A stretch of DNA of 64,000 nucleotides from Cellulomonas palmilytica. GTDB lineage: Bacteria > Actinomycetota > Actinomycetes > Actinomycetales > Cellulomonadaceae. The stretch is from the NCBI RefSeq assembly GCF_021590045.1, contig NZ_CP062221.1, positions 434,001 to 498,000 of the forward strand, in the 5' to 3' direction. Under the pieces are notes generated by a model. That model saw nothing but the letters and a program-made list of their open reading frames with translations, was not told the origin of the DNA and searched no databases. The position numbers and the translations under genes were made by a program. Of the stretch, positions 7,680 through 16,250 are shown piece after piece. How positions within the stretch are numbered: position 1 is the first letter of the stretch; each line of letters begins with the position of its first letter.

Positions 7680-9197
7680 TCAGCGCAGGCCGCCCCAGCG
7701 CATCGGGTTGGTCCCCGTCGCACCGAACACGTACCAGGACGTCGCGCCGACGTGCTGCACCTGGAAGTACCCGAAGCCGAACCCGGTGTCGAGCAGCGAC
7801 GAGGCCGCGACCACACCCCCGGTGACCTCCGCACCGCCGAGGTGCTGCCCGCCGCCCAGCGTGGCCTGCGCGTGGCGCACCTGGTCGAGCAGCGCGCGGG
7901 CGCGCGTGCGGTCGCGGTGCGTGCCGCGGTCGACGAGCGACGTCGCGAGCTGTGCGGTGCCCTCGAGCCACACGCCCTGCGGGTGCACGGTGATGCCGTT
8001 GTACTGCGCGGTCGACGTGAGGCTCGCGGTGGAGAACGTGACGCCGGAGACAGTCAGGCCGTCGGGGAGCTGGGAGGTCTCGGCCGACGAGCGGTCGGTG
8101 ACGGCCAGCGCGCGGGCGGCCCAGTCGAGCGCGCCGGAGTAGCGGCGCTCGCGCAGCGCGAGCCAGCTCCACGTCGCGGGGTCGAGGGGCACCGGCGAGC
8201 GGTTGATCTCGATGCCGTCGTTGGTGCCGGTCCAGAACCAGCCGTCGGCGCGCGACCACATGCGCTCGACGAACGCGCGCGCGTGCTCGGCGGCCTTGGT
8301 CCACTTCTTCGCACCGGTGACGGTGCGCAGGATCGTGAAGAACGCGACGCAGTCGACGTTGTGCTCCGTGGAGCCGTTGGGCACGGGGGCGTTGCCCCCG
8401 TCGACCCCGAACGAGAACCCGCCGAGCGGCTTCGTCGACCACGTGTTCGTCGTGATCCACTCCCCGATCCGCACGGCGGCGTCGCGGTACCGCTTGTCGT
8501 GCGTCGCGCCGTAGAGGTGGGCGAGCGCGAGGCCGGGCCACGCCATGTCACCGACGGCCGTGCCGAGGAAGCCGAACTGCCAGCCGATGTTCGCGGTCCC
8601 GTCGGGCAGGACGAAGCCGTACGGCTGGGGGTTGCCGTCGTAGAACGTGTACGGGCCGACGTTGTAGCCCTGGCGCAGGCGGCCGTCGTCGAACGCCGGG
8701 TCGTGCTCCTGCGCGTGGACGAGGCCGTCGCCGAGCGCCTTGGCCGTGGTGAGGCTCGCGCGGGAGCCGTCGGCGATGAGCGCGAGGATCGCGAGGGCGT
8801 TGTCGTAGACGAACGCGGTGGAGAACAGGCCGAGCTCGTCGGCGTAGGACTGCGCGAGGCGCGGGCCGGTGTTGAGGGTCGGGTACGCGTCGGACGCGGT
8901 GCGCAGGAACGCGACGGCGGACCGCAGGGACGACGAGCCGGGCGTGGGCCTGCCGGGGGCGGGGTGCGGGTGCGGGCCCGGGTGCGGACCGGGGCCGGGG
9001 CGCGGGCCGCCTGCGGCGGCGCTGCTCGCCCCGACGGCCACGGCGATCGCCGCCCCGGACAGCGCGAGGAAGGACCGGCGGCCGAGCGCCCCGTCCGGCT
9101 CGGCCGGAGGTGCGGCCGGGTCGTGGGCGGGCAGGGTGGCGTCGGGTGCGGGGGTGGGGGTGGTCTCGTCGCGGCGTGCGTCCAGGTGGTGCGGCAT
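7680..9197 (-). CDS. Tat-exported (alpha/alpha)-barrel protein, possibly glycan-active
   Basis: A 505-residue protein with a twin-arginine signal (GRRSFLALSG, Arg40-Arg41, then AAIAVAVGASSAAA), so it is exported folded. A Pro/His/Gly-rich linker follows (about 64-85). The rest reads as repeated helical hairpins with aromatic loops (NVGPYTFYDGNPQPYGF, ADGWFWTGTND, TEHNVDCVAFF, HPQGVWLEGTAQLA), as in (alpha/alpha)6-toroid glycosidases and related proteins. I cannot place it in a numbered GH family. The start is ATG at 9197 with GGAGGG before it; longer frames upstream lack a ribosome site. A 12-bp palindrome overlaps its promoter, so expression is probably regulated. Confidence 0.7.
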   Translation of the reverse strand: MPHHLDARRDETTPTPAPDATLPAHDPAAPPAEPDGALGRRSFLALSGAAIAVAVGASSAAAGGPRPGPGPHPGPHPHPAPGRPTPGSSSLRSAVAFLRTASDAYPTLNTGPRLAQSYADELGLFSTAFVYDNALAILALIADGSRASLTTAKALGDGLVHAQEHDPAFDDGRLRQGYNVGPYTFYDGNPQPYGFVLPDGTANIGWQFGFLGTAVGDMAWPGLALAHLYGATHDKRYRDAAVRIGEWITTNTWSTKPLGGFSFGVDGGNAPVPNGSTEHNVDCVAFFTILRTVTGAKKWTKAAEHARAFVERMWSRADGWFWTGTNDGIEINRSPVPLDPATWSWLALRERRYSGALDWAARALAVTDRSSAETSQLPDGLTVSGVTFSTASLTSTAQYNGITVHPQGVWLEGTAQLATSLVDRGTHRDRTRARALLDQVRHAQATLGGGQHLGGAEVTGGVVAASSLLDTGFGFGYFQVQHVGATSWYVFGATGTNPMRWGGLR

Positions 9198-9247
9198 CGC
9201 GGGTCCCTCCGACGGCGTCCGGGCTGCGACGGTGCAGCCCCGCGCCG

Positions 9248-9266
9248 AGCGTAATGACACGTGTCA
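9248..9266 (-). promoter_or_regulatory. -10 TACGCT with adjacent operator TGACACGTGTCA
   Basis: TACGCT (minus strand, 9248-9253) would start a transcript near 9241, about 44 nt before the Tat-protein gene. The perfect 12-bp palindrome TGACACGTGTCA (9255-9266) lies immediately upstream, between -10 and -35, where a repressor would block RNA polymerase. The regulator is unknown. Confidence 0.5.
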
Positions 9267-9421
9267 GCGAGGGGAAGACCGGGACGAAACACCCGTCCGA
9301 CGAACGCCGACCCGCCCAGCACCCTCAGCGCCCGGCCCGCCCCCGCACGACCAGCGCCCGGCCCACCCCGCCACCCGACCGCCCCGACCCCGCCGCCGCG
9401 TTCTCGCGCCAACGCATCGAT

Positions 9422-9495
9422 CGCGAGCTCGTGCGTTGCTCGCGAAGTCGTGCAGAGGAACGCACGAGTCCGCGAGGGACGCACGAACTCACGTC
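9422..9495. repeat. intergenic palindromic repeat, copy 2
   Basis: In the 406-base gap 9198-9603, CTCGTGCGTT (9428-9437) pairs with AACGCACGAG (9459-9468), and further TCGTGC/GCACGA words flank them. It shares wording with copies 1 and 3. The remainder of the gap (9267-9421 and 9496-9557) shows no gene. Confidence 0.65.
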
Positions 9496-9557
9496 GTGCA
9501 CGGGCTGACGGCGGGGAGGTGACCGGTCGTCGGTCGGCGGAGGGCGGGTCGACGGAT

Positions 9558-9595
9558 CTATCGACTAGCAATAGGTTTGTGTCGTTAGTCGATAG
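9558..9595 (+). promoter_or_regulatory. inverted-repeat operator of the DUF2975/XRE pair
   Basis: CTATCGACTA (9558-9567) and TAGTCGATAG (9586-9595) form a perfect 10-bp inverted repeat with an 18-nt AT-richer centre. It ends next to the ribosome site GGAGGAG of the DUF2975 gene. An autoregulatory site for the XRE protein encoded two genes along is the likely reading. Confidence 0.65.
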
Positions 9596-9603
9596 GAGGA
9601 GCC

Positions 9604-10101
9604 ATGGGCGTCTGGACCGTGCGCGCGTTGCGCGCCGTGATCGTGGTGGTCGTCGCCGGCCTGCTCGTCGTGCAGGTGCTGATCCTGCCGACGATCGCGG
9701 CCGACATCCGGGACGAGGCGCCGGACCTGTCCGGCCTGCGCTGGGCGGTCGTCGGGATCCTCGCGGCCGGGCTGCTCGCGGTGCAGGTCGCGCTCGTCTG
9801 CGTGTGGCGCCTGCTCACGCTCGTGCGCCGCGACACCGTGTTCTCCCGCACGGCGTTCCGGGACGTGGACGTCATCATCGGGTGCGCGGCCGTCGCCGCT
9901 CTGCTGGCGTTCGCGCTCGGCTTCGTGCTGGCACCGGGCGAGGCGGTCGCACCGGGGATCGTGCTCATGATCGGCATCGGCGGCGTGTGCTGCGCGGGGC
10001 TCGCGCTGCTCGTCGTCGTGCTGCGCCTGCTGCTCGCCAAGGCGGTCGCGCTCGACTCGACCGCCACCGCGCTGCGCGCCGAGCTCGACGAGGTGATCTG
10101 A
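9604..10101 (+). CDS. DUF2975 family membrane protein
   Basis: A 165-residue protein with four hydrophobic helices (about 8-28, 42-65, 90-110, 118-142) and the motif TVFSRTAFRDVD between helices 2 and 3, which is typical of DUF2975. It starts at ATG 9604 behind GGAGGAG. Its stop overlaps the ATG of the XRE regulator (TGATG), the standard arrangement for this family. Such pairs are often autoregulated; the inverted repeat just upstream fits that. The role is unknown, possibly membrane sensing linked to the regulator. Confidence 0.85.
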   Translation: MGVWTVRALRAVIVVVVAGLLVVQVLILPTIAADIRDEAPDLSGLRWAVVGILAAGLLAVQVALVCVWRLLTLVRRDTVFSRTAFRDVDVIIGCAAVAALLAFALGFVLAPGEAVAPGIVLMIGIGGVCCAGLALLVVVLRLLLAKAVALDSTATALRAELDEVI

Positions 10102-10328
10102 TGCCGATCGTCGTCGACGTGGACGTGCTGCTCGCCCAGCGCAAGATGTCCGTCGGGGAGCTCGCGGAGCGCGTGGGCATCACGCCGGCGAACCTCGCGG
10201 TGCTCAAGAACGGGCGCGCCAAGGCGGTGCGGTTCAGCACGCTCGAGGCGCTGTGCGAGGCGCTCGACTGCCAGCCGGGCGACCTGCTGCGCTACGAGGC
10301 CGGGGCCGCGGTGGTGACCGTGCGGTAG
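10101..10328 (+). CDS. small XRE-family DNA-binding protein (YozG-like)
   Basis: A 75-residue protein that is essentially one helix-turn-helix domain of the Cro/C1 type: LLAQRKMSVGELAERVG, then ITPANLAVLKNGRAKAV and FSTLEALCEALDCQPGDLL. That last stretch matches the short regulators encoded beside DUF2975 genes. Translation is coupled to the DUF2975 gene by a TGATG overlap. The likely target is the 10-bp inverted repeat at 9558-9595. Its last 37 nt overlap the convergent ABM gene. Confidence 0.88.
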   Translation: MPIVVDVDVLLAQRKMSVGELAERVGITPANLAVLKNGRAKAVRFSTLEALCEALDCQPGDLLRYEAGAAVVTVR

Positions 10329-10600
10329 TGCTCGACCGTGGGGAACGGGTCGTAGAACCGGTGCGTCAGCGCACGCCAGCGCTGATACTCGACCGACCCG
10401 CGGAAGCCGACGGTGTGGTCCTCGAGCGTGTCCCACTCGATGAGCAGCAGGTAGCGCGTGGGCACCTCCAGGCACCGCTCGAGGCGCAGCGAGCGGAAGC
10501 CCGGCATGGCGGCGACGATCTGGCGGGCCTCGTCGAAGGCCGCCTCGTACTCGTCCTGCATGCCGGGGAAGACGTCGAGGACCACGTGCTCGAGGATCAC
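10292..10600 (-). CDS. antibiotic biosynthesis monooxygenase-like (ABM) protein
   Basis: A 102-residue single ferredoxin-like alpha+beta barrel domain: MILEHVVLDVFPG at the start, GFRSLRLERCLEVPTRYLLLIEWDTLEDH in the middle and FRGSVEYQRWRAL late, all characteristic of ABM dimers. Members range from quinol monooxygenases to heme-degrading enzymes. The heme-binding residues of the latter are not evident, so the substrate is open. It starts with GTG at 10600, with TAGACA 7 nt upstream. The 3' end overlaps the convergent XRE gene by 37 nt. Confidence 0.8.
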   Translation of the reverse strand: MILEHVVLDVFPGMQDEYEAAFDEARQIVAAMPGFRSLRLERCLEVPTRYLLLIEWDTLEDHTVGFRGSVEYQRWRALTHRFYDPFPTVEHYRTVTTAAPAS

Positions 10601-10607
10601 GGACGCC

Positions 10608-10613
10608 TGTCTA
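10608..10613 (-). promoter_or_regulatory. -10 hexamer TAGACA of the ABM gene
   Basis: TAGACA lies 7 nt before the GTG at 10600. Its last base departs from TAnnnT. Confidence 0.4.
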
Positions 10614-10658
10614 GCACGGGCCGTCCGACCGGCCCAGCCTCCGCGCGGCCGTACCGAT

Positions 10659-11078
10659 TCAGGCGGCGCCGCGCGGCTCGCGGCGCAGCGCGGGGAGCAC
10701 CTGGTGCTCGAGCATCGGCGCGAGGTCGGGCGGGAGCGGGCGGGCGTCGGGGTCGAGCCAGCGCAGCTCGGCGATCTCCCGCGCCGCCGCGACGACCGGG
10801 ACGGCGGGGTGCACGTAGACGGTGCCGCGCACCAGGCGGTCGGTCTCGTTGGCGGCAGCGTCGGTGAACACGCCGAGCTCGCGCAGCGCGTCGGGCTCGA
10901 GCTCGACGCCGATCTCCTCGGCGCACTCCCGCACGGCCGTCTGGGCGGGCGTCTCCCCGGCCTCGGGCTTCCCGCCGGGGAGCATGAAGCGCGCCGTCCC
11001 GCGCTTGCGCACGGTCAGCACCTCGCCGGTGGGCGAGCGCAGGACGACGGCGCTCACCTCGATCACGTCGTTCGTCAC
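10659..11078 (-). CDS. Nudix hydrolase
   Basis: A 139-residue cytoplasmic Nudix enzyme that hydrolyses a nucleoside-diphosphate-linked substrate. The Nudix box reads GGKPEAGETPAQTAVRECAE followed by EIGVEL, with all conserved Gly, Glu, Arg-Glu and Glu-Glu positions present. The domain fills the whole protein. The GTG at 11078 is preferred over longer upstream frames because TACGAT lies 8 nt before it and the upstream residues are low-complexity. The substrate (for example 8-oxo-dGTP or ADP-ribose) cannot be assigned. Confidence 0.88.
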   Translation of the reverse strand: MTNDVIEVSAVVLRSPTGEVLTVRKRGTARFMLPGGKPEAGETPAQTAVRECAEEIGVELEPDALRELGVFTDAAANETDRLVRGTVYVHPAVPVVAAAREIAELRWLDPDARPLPPDLAPMLEHQVLPALRREPRGAA

Positions 11079-11086
11079 GGGCAGCC

Positions 11087-11092
11087 ATCGTA
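11087..11092 (-). promoter_or_regulatory. -10 hexamer TACGAT of the Nudix gene
   Basis: TACGAT lies 8 nt before the GTG at 11078. Confidence 0.45.
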
Positions 11093-11480
11093 GGTCGGCT
11101 CCGACGAGCACCGGTCGCGGGTCCGACGAGCGCCCGCGACGACGGTCGTCGGACGCGCCCGTCGTCGGACGAGCCCGTCGTCGGACCCCACGCTGGACCC
11201 GGCCGCCCGACGAGCCCGCAAGTATCGGCAGGCGCGACGGGACACCCGGCACTCCGGACGATGACACCGGTTCCGGACGACGTTAACCATTTCACCGTGC
11301 AACGGACCTGTTCACGCGCACCACGGGCCCGCCCACACTCGTTCGATAACGGTTTCCATCGCGCCTGGCAGCACTCCTGCCTGGGCCGGGGACCGGAGCG
11401 CGGTCACACCGACCGCGCCCGGGCGCCACCGCCGTGCGGGGTGGGAGACGCCCGGACGAATCCGCACGAAGGAGTGCACC
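11093..11480 (+). promoter_or_regulatory. 402-base upstream region of the xylanase gene
   Basis: The gap 11079-11480 holds no gene. Its left part repeats the words CGTCGTCGGAC and GACGAGC several times. Two AT-richer spots stand out: GTTAACCATTTCACCGTG at 11283-11300 and CGATAACGGTTTCCATCG near 11345-11362, the latter framed by CGAT/ATCG. Either could hold the promoter or a catabolite-type operator. The CelR-type palindrome TGGGAGCGCTCCCA is not present. AAGGAG lies 6 nt before the xylanase start. Confidence 0.35.
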
Positions 11481-13520
11481 GTGTCCGAAAGTTTCACGAT
11501 GCGCAGGCGATCGCCACGGCGGTCGCTGCGCGCCTGGGTGGCCCTCGCGGCCGCCGTCACCACGGCCGCTGCCGGCCTGGCCGTGGCCACCCCCGCCTCC
11601 GCAGCGGTCACGTCGAACTCGACCGGCACCAACAACGGGTACTTCTACTCGTTCTGGACCGACACCCCCGGGTCGATCTCGATGGACCTCGGCTCCGGCG
11701 GTAACTACGCGACCCAGTGGCGCAACACCGGCAACTTCGTCGCCGGCAAGGGCTGGCAGACCGGCTCACGGCGCGCCGTGACGTACTCCGGTCAGTTCAA
11801 CCCCTCGGGCAACGCCTACCTGACCCTCTACGGGTGGACCCGCGGCCCGCTGATCGAGTACTACATCGTCGACAACTGGGGCACGTACCGCCCCACCGGC
11901 ACGTTCATGGGAACCGTCAACTCCGACGGCGGCACCTACGACATCTACCGCACCCAGCGCGTCAACCAGCCCTCCATCGAGGGCACGTCGACGTTCTACC
12001 AGTACTGGTCGGTGCGGCAGCAGAAGCGCACGGGCGGCACCATCACCGCCGGCAACCACTTCGACGCCTGGGCGTCCAAGGGCATGAACCTCGGCTCGCA
12101 CGACTACATGATCATGGCGACCGAGGGTTACCAGTCCTCGGGCTCGTCGAACATCACGGTCGGCGAGGGCTCCGGCGGCGGTGGCAACACCGGCGGCGGC
12201 GGTGACACCGGCGGCGGTGGCAACACCGGCGGCGGCACGTCGAACGGCTGCACCGTGACGGCCACCCGCGGCGAGTCGTGGAGCGACCGCTTCAACGTCA
12301 CCTACACCGTCTCCGGCGCCTCGAGCTGGACCGTGACGGTCAACCCCGGCTCCGGCCAGTCGATCCAGAACTCCTGGAACGCGACGCGCAGCGGCAACAC
12401 GTTCACCTCGAGCGGCAACAACTCGTTCGGCGTGACGTACTACTCGGGCGGCAACACGAACACGCCGTCCGCGAGCTGCACCGCCACCGGCGGCAACACC
12501 GGAGGCGGCGGCAACACCGGCGGAGGCGGTAACACCGGCGGTGGCGACCAGGGCGGCGGTGGCAACACCGGCGGCGGCACCAACAACGGCTGGAACTGCT
12601 CGGCCGGCTACGTGGCGCTGACGTTCGACGACGGCCCGAACTCGGGCACGACCAACCAGATCATCAACACCCTCACGGGCAACGGTGCCACGGCGGTCGT
12701 CTTCCCCACCGGCCAGAACGCGCAGAACAACGCGTCGCTCATGCAGGCCTACAAGAACGCGGGCTTCACCATCGGCAACCACTCGTGGGACCACCCGCAC
12801 CTGATCAACATGGGCTACAACGACGTGCAGTCGCAGCTGTCCCGCACCCAGCAGGTGATCCAGCAGACGGCCGGCGTCACGCCGAACCTGTTCCGCCCGC
12901 CGTACGGCGAGACGAACAGCACGCTCAAGCAGATCGAGCAGCAGCTCGGCCTGACGGAGATCATCTGGGACGTCGACTCGACCGACTGGAACAACGCGTC
13001 GTCGTCGACCATCCGTAGCGCCGCGGGCCGCCTCACCAACGGCCAGGTCATCCTCATGCACGACTGGCCGTCGGCGACCGTCCAGGCGCTGCCGGGCATC
13101 CTGCAGGACCTCAAGTCGCGCAACCTGTGCACCGGCACCATCTCGCCGAGCACGGGCCGTGCGGTCGCCCCGGCGACCGGCGGCGGCAACACCGGTGGTG
13201 GTGGCAACACCGGCGGCGGCGACCAGGGTGGCGGCAACACGGGCGGCGGGAACACCGGTTCCTGCACCGTGACCGTGACGAAGGCCGAGGAGTGGGGCGA
13301 CCGCTTCAACGTCACCTTCAGCGTGAGCGGCACGAGCTCGTGGGTCACGACGATCCGCCTGAACGGCTCGCAGAGCCTGCAGAACTCGTGGAACGCGAGC
13401 GTCAGCGGCTCGAGCGGGACGCTCACCGCCCGCCCGAACGGTGCCGGCAACAGCTTCGGCATCACGCTCTACAAGAACGGCAGCAGCACGACGCCGACGG
13501 CGTCCTGCGCAGCGGGGTGA
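11481..13520 (+). CDS. xynD: secreted xylanase / xylan deacetylase (GH11-CBM2-NodB-CBM2)
   Basis: A 679-residue secreted enzyme that cuts the xylan backbone and removes acetyl groups. Signal peptide 1-41 ([10 protein letters not shown], hydrophobic core, ASA). GH11 jelly roll about 45-225 with catalytic Glu126 ([13 protein letters not shown]) and Glu215 ([10 protein letters not shown]). First CBM2-like module 257-333 (bounded by Cys257 and Cys333). NodB-type CE4 deacetylase about 373-550: TFDDGP 381-386, metal ligands in HSWDH 434-438, RPPYGE 472-477, WDVDSTDW 495-502, and LMHDW with His527. Second CBM2-like module 595-676. Gly-rich linkers built of NTGGG units separate the modules. The order matches what I know of C. 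fimi xylanase D. GTG start behind AAGGAG. A strong terminator follows. Confidence 0.95.
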   Translation: MSESFTMRRRSPRRSLRAWVALAAAVTTAAAGLAVATPASAAVTSNSTGTNNGYFYSFWTDTPGSISMDLGSGGNYATQWRNTGNFVAGKGWQTGSRRAVTYSGQFNPSGNAYLTLYGWTRGPLIEYYIVDNWGTYRPTGTFMGTVNSDGGTYDIYRTQRVNQPSIEGTSTFYQYWSVRQQKRTGGTITAGNHFDAWASKGMNLGSHDYMIMATEGYQSSGSSNITVGEGSGGGGNTGGGGDTGGGGNTGGGTSNGCTVTATRGESWSDRFNVTYTVSGASSWTVTVNPGSGQSIQNSWNATRSGNTFTSSGNNSFGVTYYSGGNTNTPSASCTATGGNTGGGGNTGGGGNTGGGDQGGGGNTGGGTNNGWNCSAGYVALTFDDGPNSGTTNQIINTLTGNGATAVVFPTGQNAQNNASLMQAYKNAGFTIGNHSWDHPHLINMGYNDVQSQLSRTQQVIQQTAGVTPNLFRPPYGETNSTLKQIEQQLGLTEIIWDVDSTDWNNASSSTIRSAAGRLTNGQVILMHDWPSATVQALPGILQDLKSRNLCTGTISPSTGRAVAPATGGGNTGGGGNTGGGDQGGGNTGGGNTGSCTVTVTKAEEWGDRFNVTFSVSGTSSWVTTIRLNGSQSLQNSWNASVSGSSGTLTARPNGAGNSFGITLYKNGSSTTPTASCAAG

Positions 13521-13549
13521 CCTGACGAGGTCAGCCCACGGCAGGGCAC

Positions 13550-13585
13550 GGGAGGGCGGGGACACGCGGACGTCCCCGCCCTCCC
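13550..13585 (+). terminator. 14-bp hairpin terminator after the xylanase gene
   Basis: GGGAGGGCGGGGAC (13550-13563) pairs perfectly with GTCCCCGCCCTCCC (13572-13585) around an 8-nt loop, 30 nt after the xylanase stop. Confidence 0.8.
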
Positions 13586-13644
13586 ACTTGTCTGCGCACC
13601 GTGCCGGCCCCCGACCCTCCGACGGCCCCGCGACGAGTTGCTCC

Positions 13645-13650
13645 TAGGGT
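13645..13650 (+). promoter_or_regulatory. -10 hexamer TAGGGT of the SGNH-GNAT gene
   Basis: TAGGGT lies exactly 6 nt before the ATG at 13657, with no ribosome binding site. Leaderless start. Confidence 0.5.
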
Positions 13651-13656
13651 GGCCGG

Positions 13657-14928
13657 ATGGAGCGGCGGGATCTGCGGGTGTGCTTCGTCGGGGACTCGTA
13701 CGTCGCCGGGGTCGGCGACGAGACCGGGCTCGGCTGGGTAGGTCGCGTGATCGCGGCCGTGGCGACGAGGGCCGACGAGCCCGGAGCCGAGCACGGAGCC
13801 GCGCACGGCATCGAGCTCACGGCGTACGGCCTGGGCATCCGGCGCGACACGTCCGTCGACGTCGCTCGTCGTGCCGCCGCCGAGTGCGGCCCCCGCCTGC
13901 GCCCTGCGCAGGACGCGCGCGTCGTCGTCGCCGTGGGCGTGAACGACACCGTCCTCGAGGACGGCCGCACCCGGACCACGCCCGACGAGACCCGCGCGGC
14001 CCTCCGGCGCCTGCACGCCGAGGTCAGCGCCGCCGTCCCGGGAGTCGCGCTGCTCGTCGTCGGACCACCGGCCGTCGACGACGACGCGCAGGTCGACCGG
14101 CTGCGCGAGCGCGAGCACGTGCTGTCCGACGAGTCCGCGGCGCTGGGTGTGCCGTTCGTCGGCTGCCTGGACGCGACCGAGCACGACGAGGTGTGGCGCG
14201 CCGCCGTGCGCGCGGGCGACGGCTACCACCCCGACTCGACGGGCTACACGCGCCTGGCCGAGATCCTCACCGACCCGCTCCTCTCGTGGCTCACCACCGA
14301 CCCCGCCTTTCCTCCGGCTCCACCGCCCCGGACCCGGAGCGATGACGGGGTCGCGGATCCAGGAAGCCGCGAGACCGCGGTTGCTCCGGGTCCGGAGGGT
14401 CGCAGCCGGAGCGATGACGGGGTCGGTGGTGGCGGGGTCGTGGTCGTCGGGATGGGGGGCGAGCACAGGGTCGACGTCGTGCGGATCTACGGAGAGGGGA
14501 TCGCGACCGGGGACGCGACGTTCGAGTCCCGCACCCCGACGTGGGTCGAGCTCGACGCGAAGCTGCTGCCCGAGCACCGGCTGGTCGCGGTCGCGGACGG
14601 CGAGGTGCTGGGCTGGGCCGGCGCGACGGCCACGTCCACGCGCGCGGTGTACCGCGGGGTCGTCGAGCTGTCGCTGTACGTCAGCGAGCGGGCTCGCGGG
14701 CAGGGCGTCGGCACCGCGCTGATGCGGGCGTTCCTCGCGTCGGCGGACGCGGGCGGGATCTGGACCGTGCAGTCCGGGGTGTTCCCCGAGAACGCCGGGA
14801 GCCTCGCGCTGCACGCGGCCGCCGGGTTCCGGGTGGTCGGCCGGCGCGAGCGGATCGGGCTCATGACGCACGGACCGCACGCGGGACGGTGGCGCGACAT
14901 CCTCCTCCTCGAGCGCCGCGCACCCTGA
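13657..14928 (+). CDS. SGNH hydrolase - GNAT acetyltransferase fusion
   Basis: A 423-residue two-domain protein. Residues 1-212 are an SGNH/GDSL esterase: GDS at 12-14 (Ser14 nucleophile), GVND at 94-97 and DGYH at 188-191 carrying the catalytic Asp and His. Residues about 270-423 are a complete GNAT domain of the phosphinothricin-acetyltransferase type (YGEGIATGDATFESRTP, ERARGQGVGTAL, PENAGSLALHAAAGF). The linker 213-268 contains the peptide RSDDGV twice and is encoded by a palindromic repeat found elsewhere between genes (51365). So the fusion probably arose by repeat insertion. Whether one chain or two proteins are made is open; GTG and ATG codons near 14440-14455 could restart translation. 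Confidence 0.8.
   Translation: MERRDLRVCFVGDSYVAGVGDETGLGWVGRVIAAVATRADEPGAEHGAAHGIELTAYGLGIRRDTSVDVARRAAAECGPRLRPAQDARVVVAVGVNDTVLEDGRTRTTPDETRAALRRLHAEVSAAVPGVALLVVGPPAVDDDAQVDRLREREHVLSDESAALGVPFVGCLDATEHDEVWRAAVRAGDGYHPDSTGYTRLAEILTDPLLSWLTTDPAFPPAPPPRTRSDDGVADPGSRETAVAPGPEGRSRSDDGVGGGGVVVVGMGGEHRVDVVRIYGEGIATGDATFESRTPTWVELDAKLLPEHRLVAVADGEVLGWAGATATSTRAVYRGVVELSLYVSERARGQGVGTALMRAFLASADAGGIWTVQSGVFPENAGSLALHAAAGFRVVGRRERIGLMTHGPHAGRWRDILLLERRAP
14298..14353. repeat. 56-bp palindromic repeat inside the SGNH-GNAT linker
   Basis: CGACCCCG (14298-14305) and CGGGGTCG (14346-14353) are the outer arms, with TCCGG/CCGGA inside. The same 56-nt layout, identical at roughly four of five positions, lies in the intergenic region at 51365-51420. 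Its right end, the 20-nt word at 14334-14353, is repeated at 14406-14425. Confidence 0.75.
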
Positions 14929-15101
14929 CCGCACCGCCGGCTCGGCGCGGGGGTCGTCGCGGTGCGGGCGTCGTCGACGAGCCACGGCCGGTGCGGGCGT
15001 CGTCGTCGTGCGGCGGCCGGTGCGTGCGCGAGGTGCGACGACGGGACGGCTCGCGCGGTCGTAGATTGACCCGCGGAGCAGCGACGAGAGGGAGTGCGCA
15101 C

Positions 15102-16154
15102 ATGCGGGCGACGGTGATCCACGGCGAGCGGGACGTGCGGCTCGAGGAGGTCCCGGACCCCGTGCTGCAGCACCCGGGCGACGCGGTGGTGCGGGTCGTC
15201 GCGGCGTGCGTGTGCGGCTCCGACCTGTGGAAGTACCGCGGCGTGCAGCCGGTGCACGAGCCGGTCCGCATCGGTCACGAGTTCGTCGGGATCGTCGAGC
15301 AGGTGGGCGACGACGTGCGCTCCGTGGCCGTCGGCGACTTCGTCGTCGCGCCGTTCTACGTGTGCGACAACACGTGCGTGAACTGCCGCAACGGCGTGAG
15401 CACCTCGTGCCTGCACGGCGGTTGGTGGGGCAGCGAGGACGGCACGGGCAGCTCGGCGGACGGCGGTCAGGGCGAGCGGCTGCGCGTCCCGCTCGCGGAC
15501 GGCACGCTCGTCGTCGTGCCCGGCGGTCTGCCGTCCGACGACCTGGTGCCGGACCTGCTGACACTGTCCGACGTCATGTGCACGGGGCACCACGCGGCCG
15601 TGTCCGGCGGGGTGACGACCGGCTCGACGGTCGCGGTCGTCGGCGACGGCGCGGTGGGGCTGTGCGCGGTGCTCGCGTCGGTGCGGCTCGGGGCGTCGCG
15701 TGTGGTGGCGATGTCGCGGCACGAGGCGCGGCAGGCGCTCGCGCGGTCGTTCGGCGCGACGGACGTGGTGGCCGAGCGCGGCGACGAGGGCGTCGCGCGA
15801 CTCAAGGAGCTGTTCGACGGGATCGGGCCGGACGTGGTGCTCGAGTGCGTGGGCACGAAGGAGTCGATGGACCAGGCGCTGCGCTCGGCGCGACCGGGCG
15901 GGCAGGTGGGTTTCGTCGGCGTCCCGGCGGGCGGGCCGGAGCTGCCGGTCGGGCGGATGTTCTCGACGAACGTCGGCGTGCGCGGCGGCGTCGCGCCCGT
16001 GCGCAACTACCTCGAGGAGCTTCTGCCCGAGGTGCTCGACGGGCGCCTGCGGCCGGGTGCGGTGTTCGACCTGGAGCTGCCGCTGGCCGAGGTCGCGGAG
16101 GCGTACGCCGCGATGGACGAGCGGCGCGCGACGAAGGTGCTGCTGCGCCCCTGA
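15102..16154 (+). CDS. zinc-dependent alcohol dehydrogenase
   Basis: A 350-residue medium-chain dehydrogenase. The catalytic zinc site is Cys38 (CGSD 38-41) with His59-Glu60 (GHEF). The structural zinc lobe supplies cysteines in YVCDNTCVNCRNG and the following TSC. The Rossmann fold has VAVVGDGAVGLCAV, and the substrate domain is of the threonine/sorbitol dehydrogenase type. It oxidises or reduces an unknown alcohol/aldehyde with NAD(P). It starts at ATG 15102 behind GAGAGGGAG. TAGATT at 15063-15068 is a likely -10 with a short leader. It is a single gene between the SGNH-GNAT fusion and the DUF7218-like gene. Confidence 0.88.
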   Translation: MRATVIHGERDVRLEEVPDPVLQHPGDAVVRVVAACVCGSDLWKYRGVQPVHEPVRIGHEFVGIVEQVGDDVRSVAVGDFVVAPFYVCDNTCVNCRNGVSTSCLHGGWWGSEDGTGSSADGGQGERLRVPLADGTLVVVPGGLPSDDLVPDLLTLSDVMCTGHHAAVSGGVTTGSTVAVVGDGAVGLCAVLASVRLGASRVVAMSRHEARQALARSFGATDVVAERGDEGVARLKELFDGIGPDVVLECVGTKESMDQALRSARPGGQVGFVGVPAGGPELPVGRMFSTNVGVRGGVAPVRNYLEELLPEVLDGRLRPGAVFDLELPLAEVAEAYAAMDERRATKVLLRP

Positions 16155-16250
16155 GGCGGCTCGCCCCGGCCGGCGGTCCCGGGCAGCTCCGGATGCGGCC
16201 CGCGCGGGGGCGTGCCTAGCGTGGACGGACGATCCCCCGAGGAGGTTCGC

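Noticed and set aside
11079..11480. CelR operator for the xylanase gene
   Set aside because: The known 14-bp TGGGAGCGCTCCCA palindrome is absent; only weak AT-rich pseudo-palindromes are seen.
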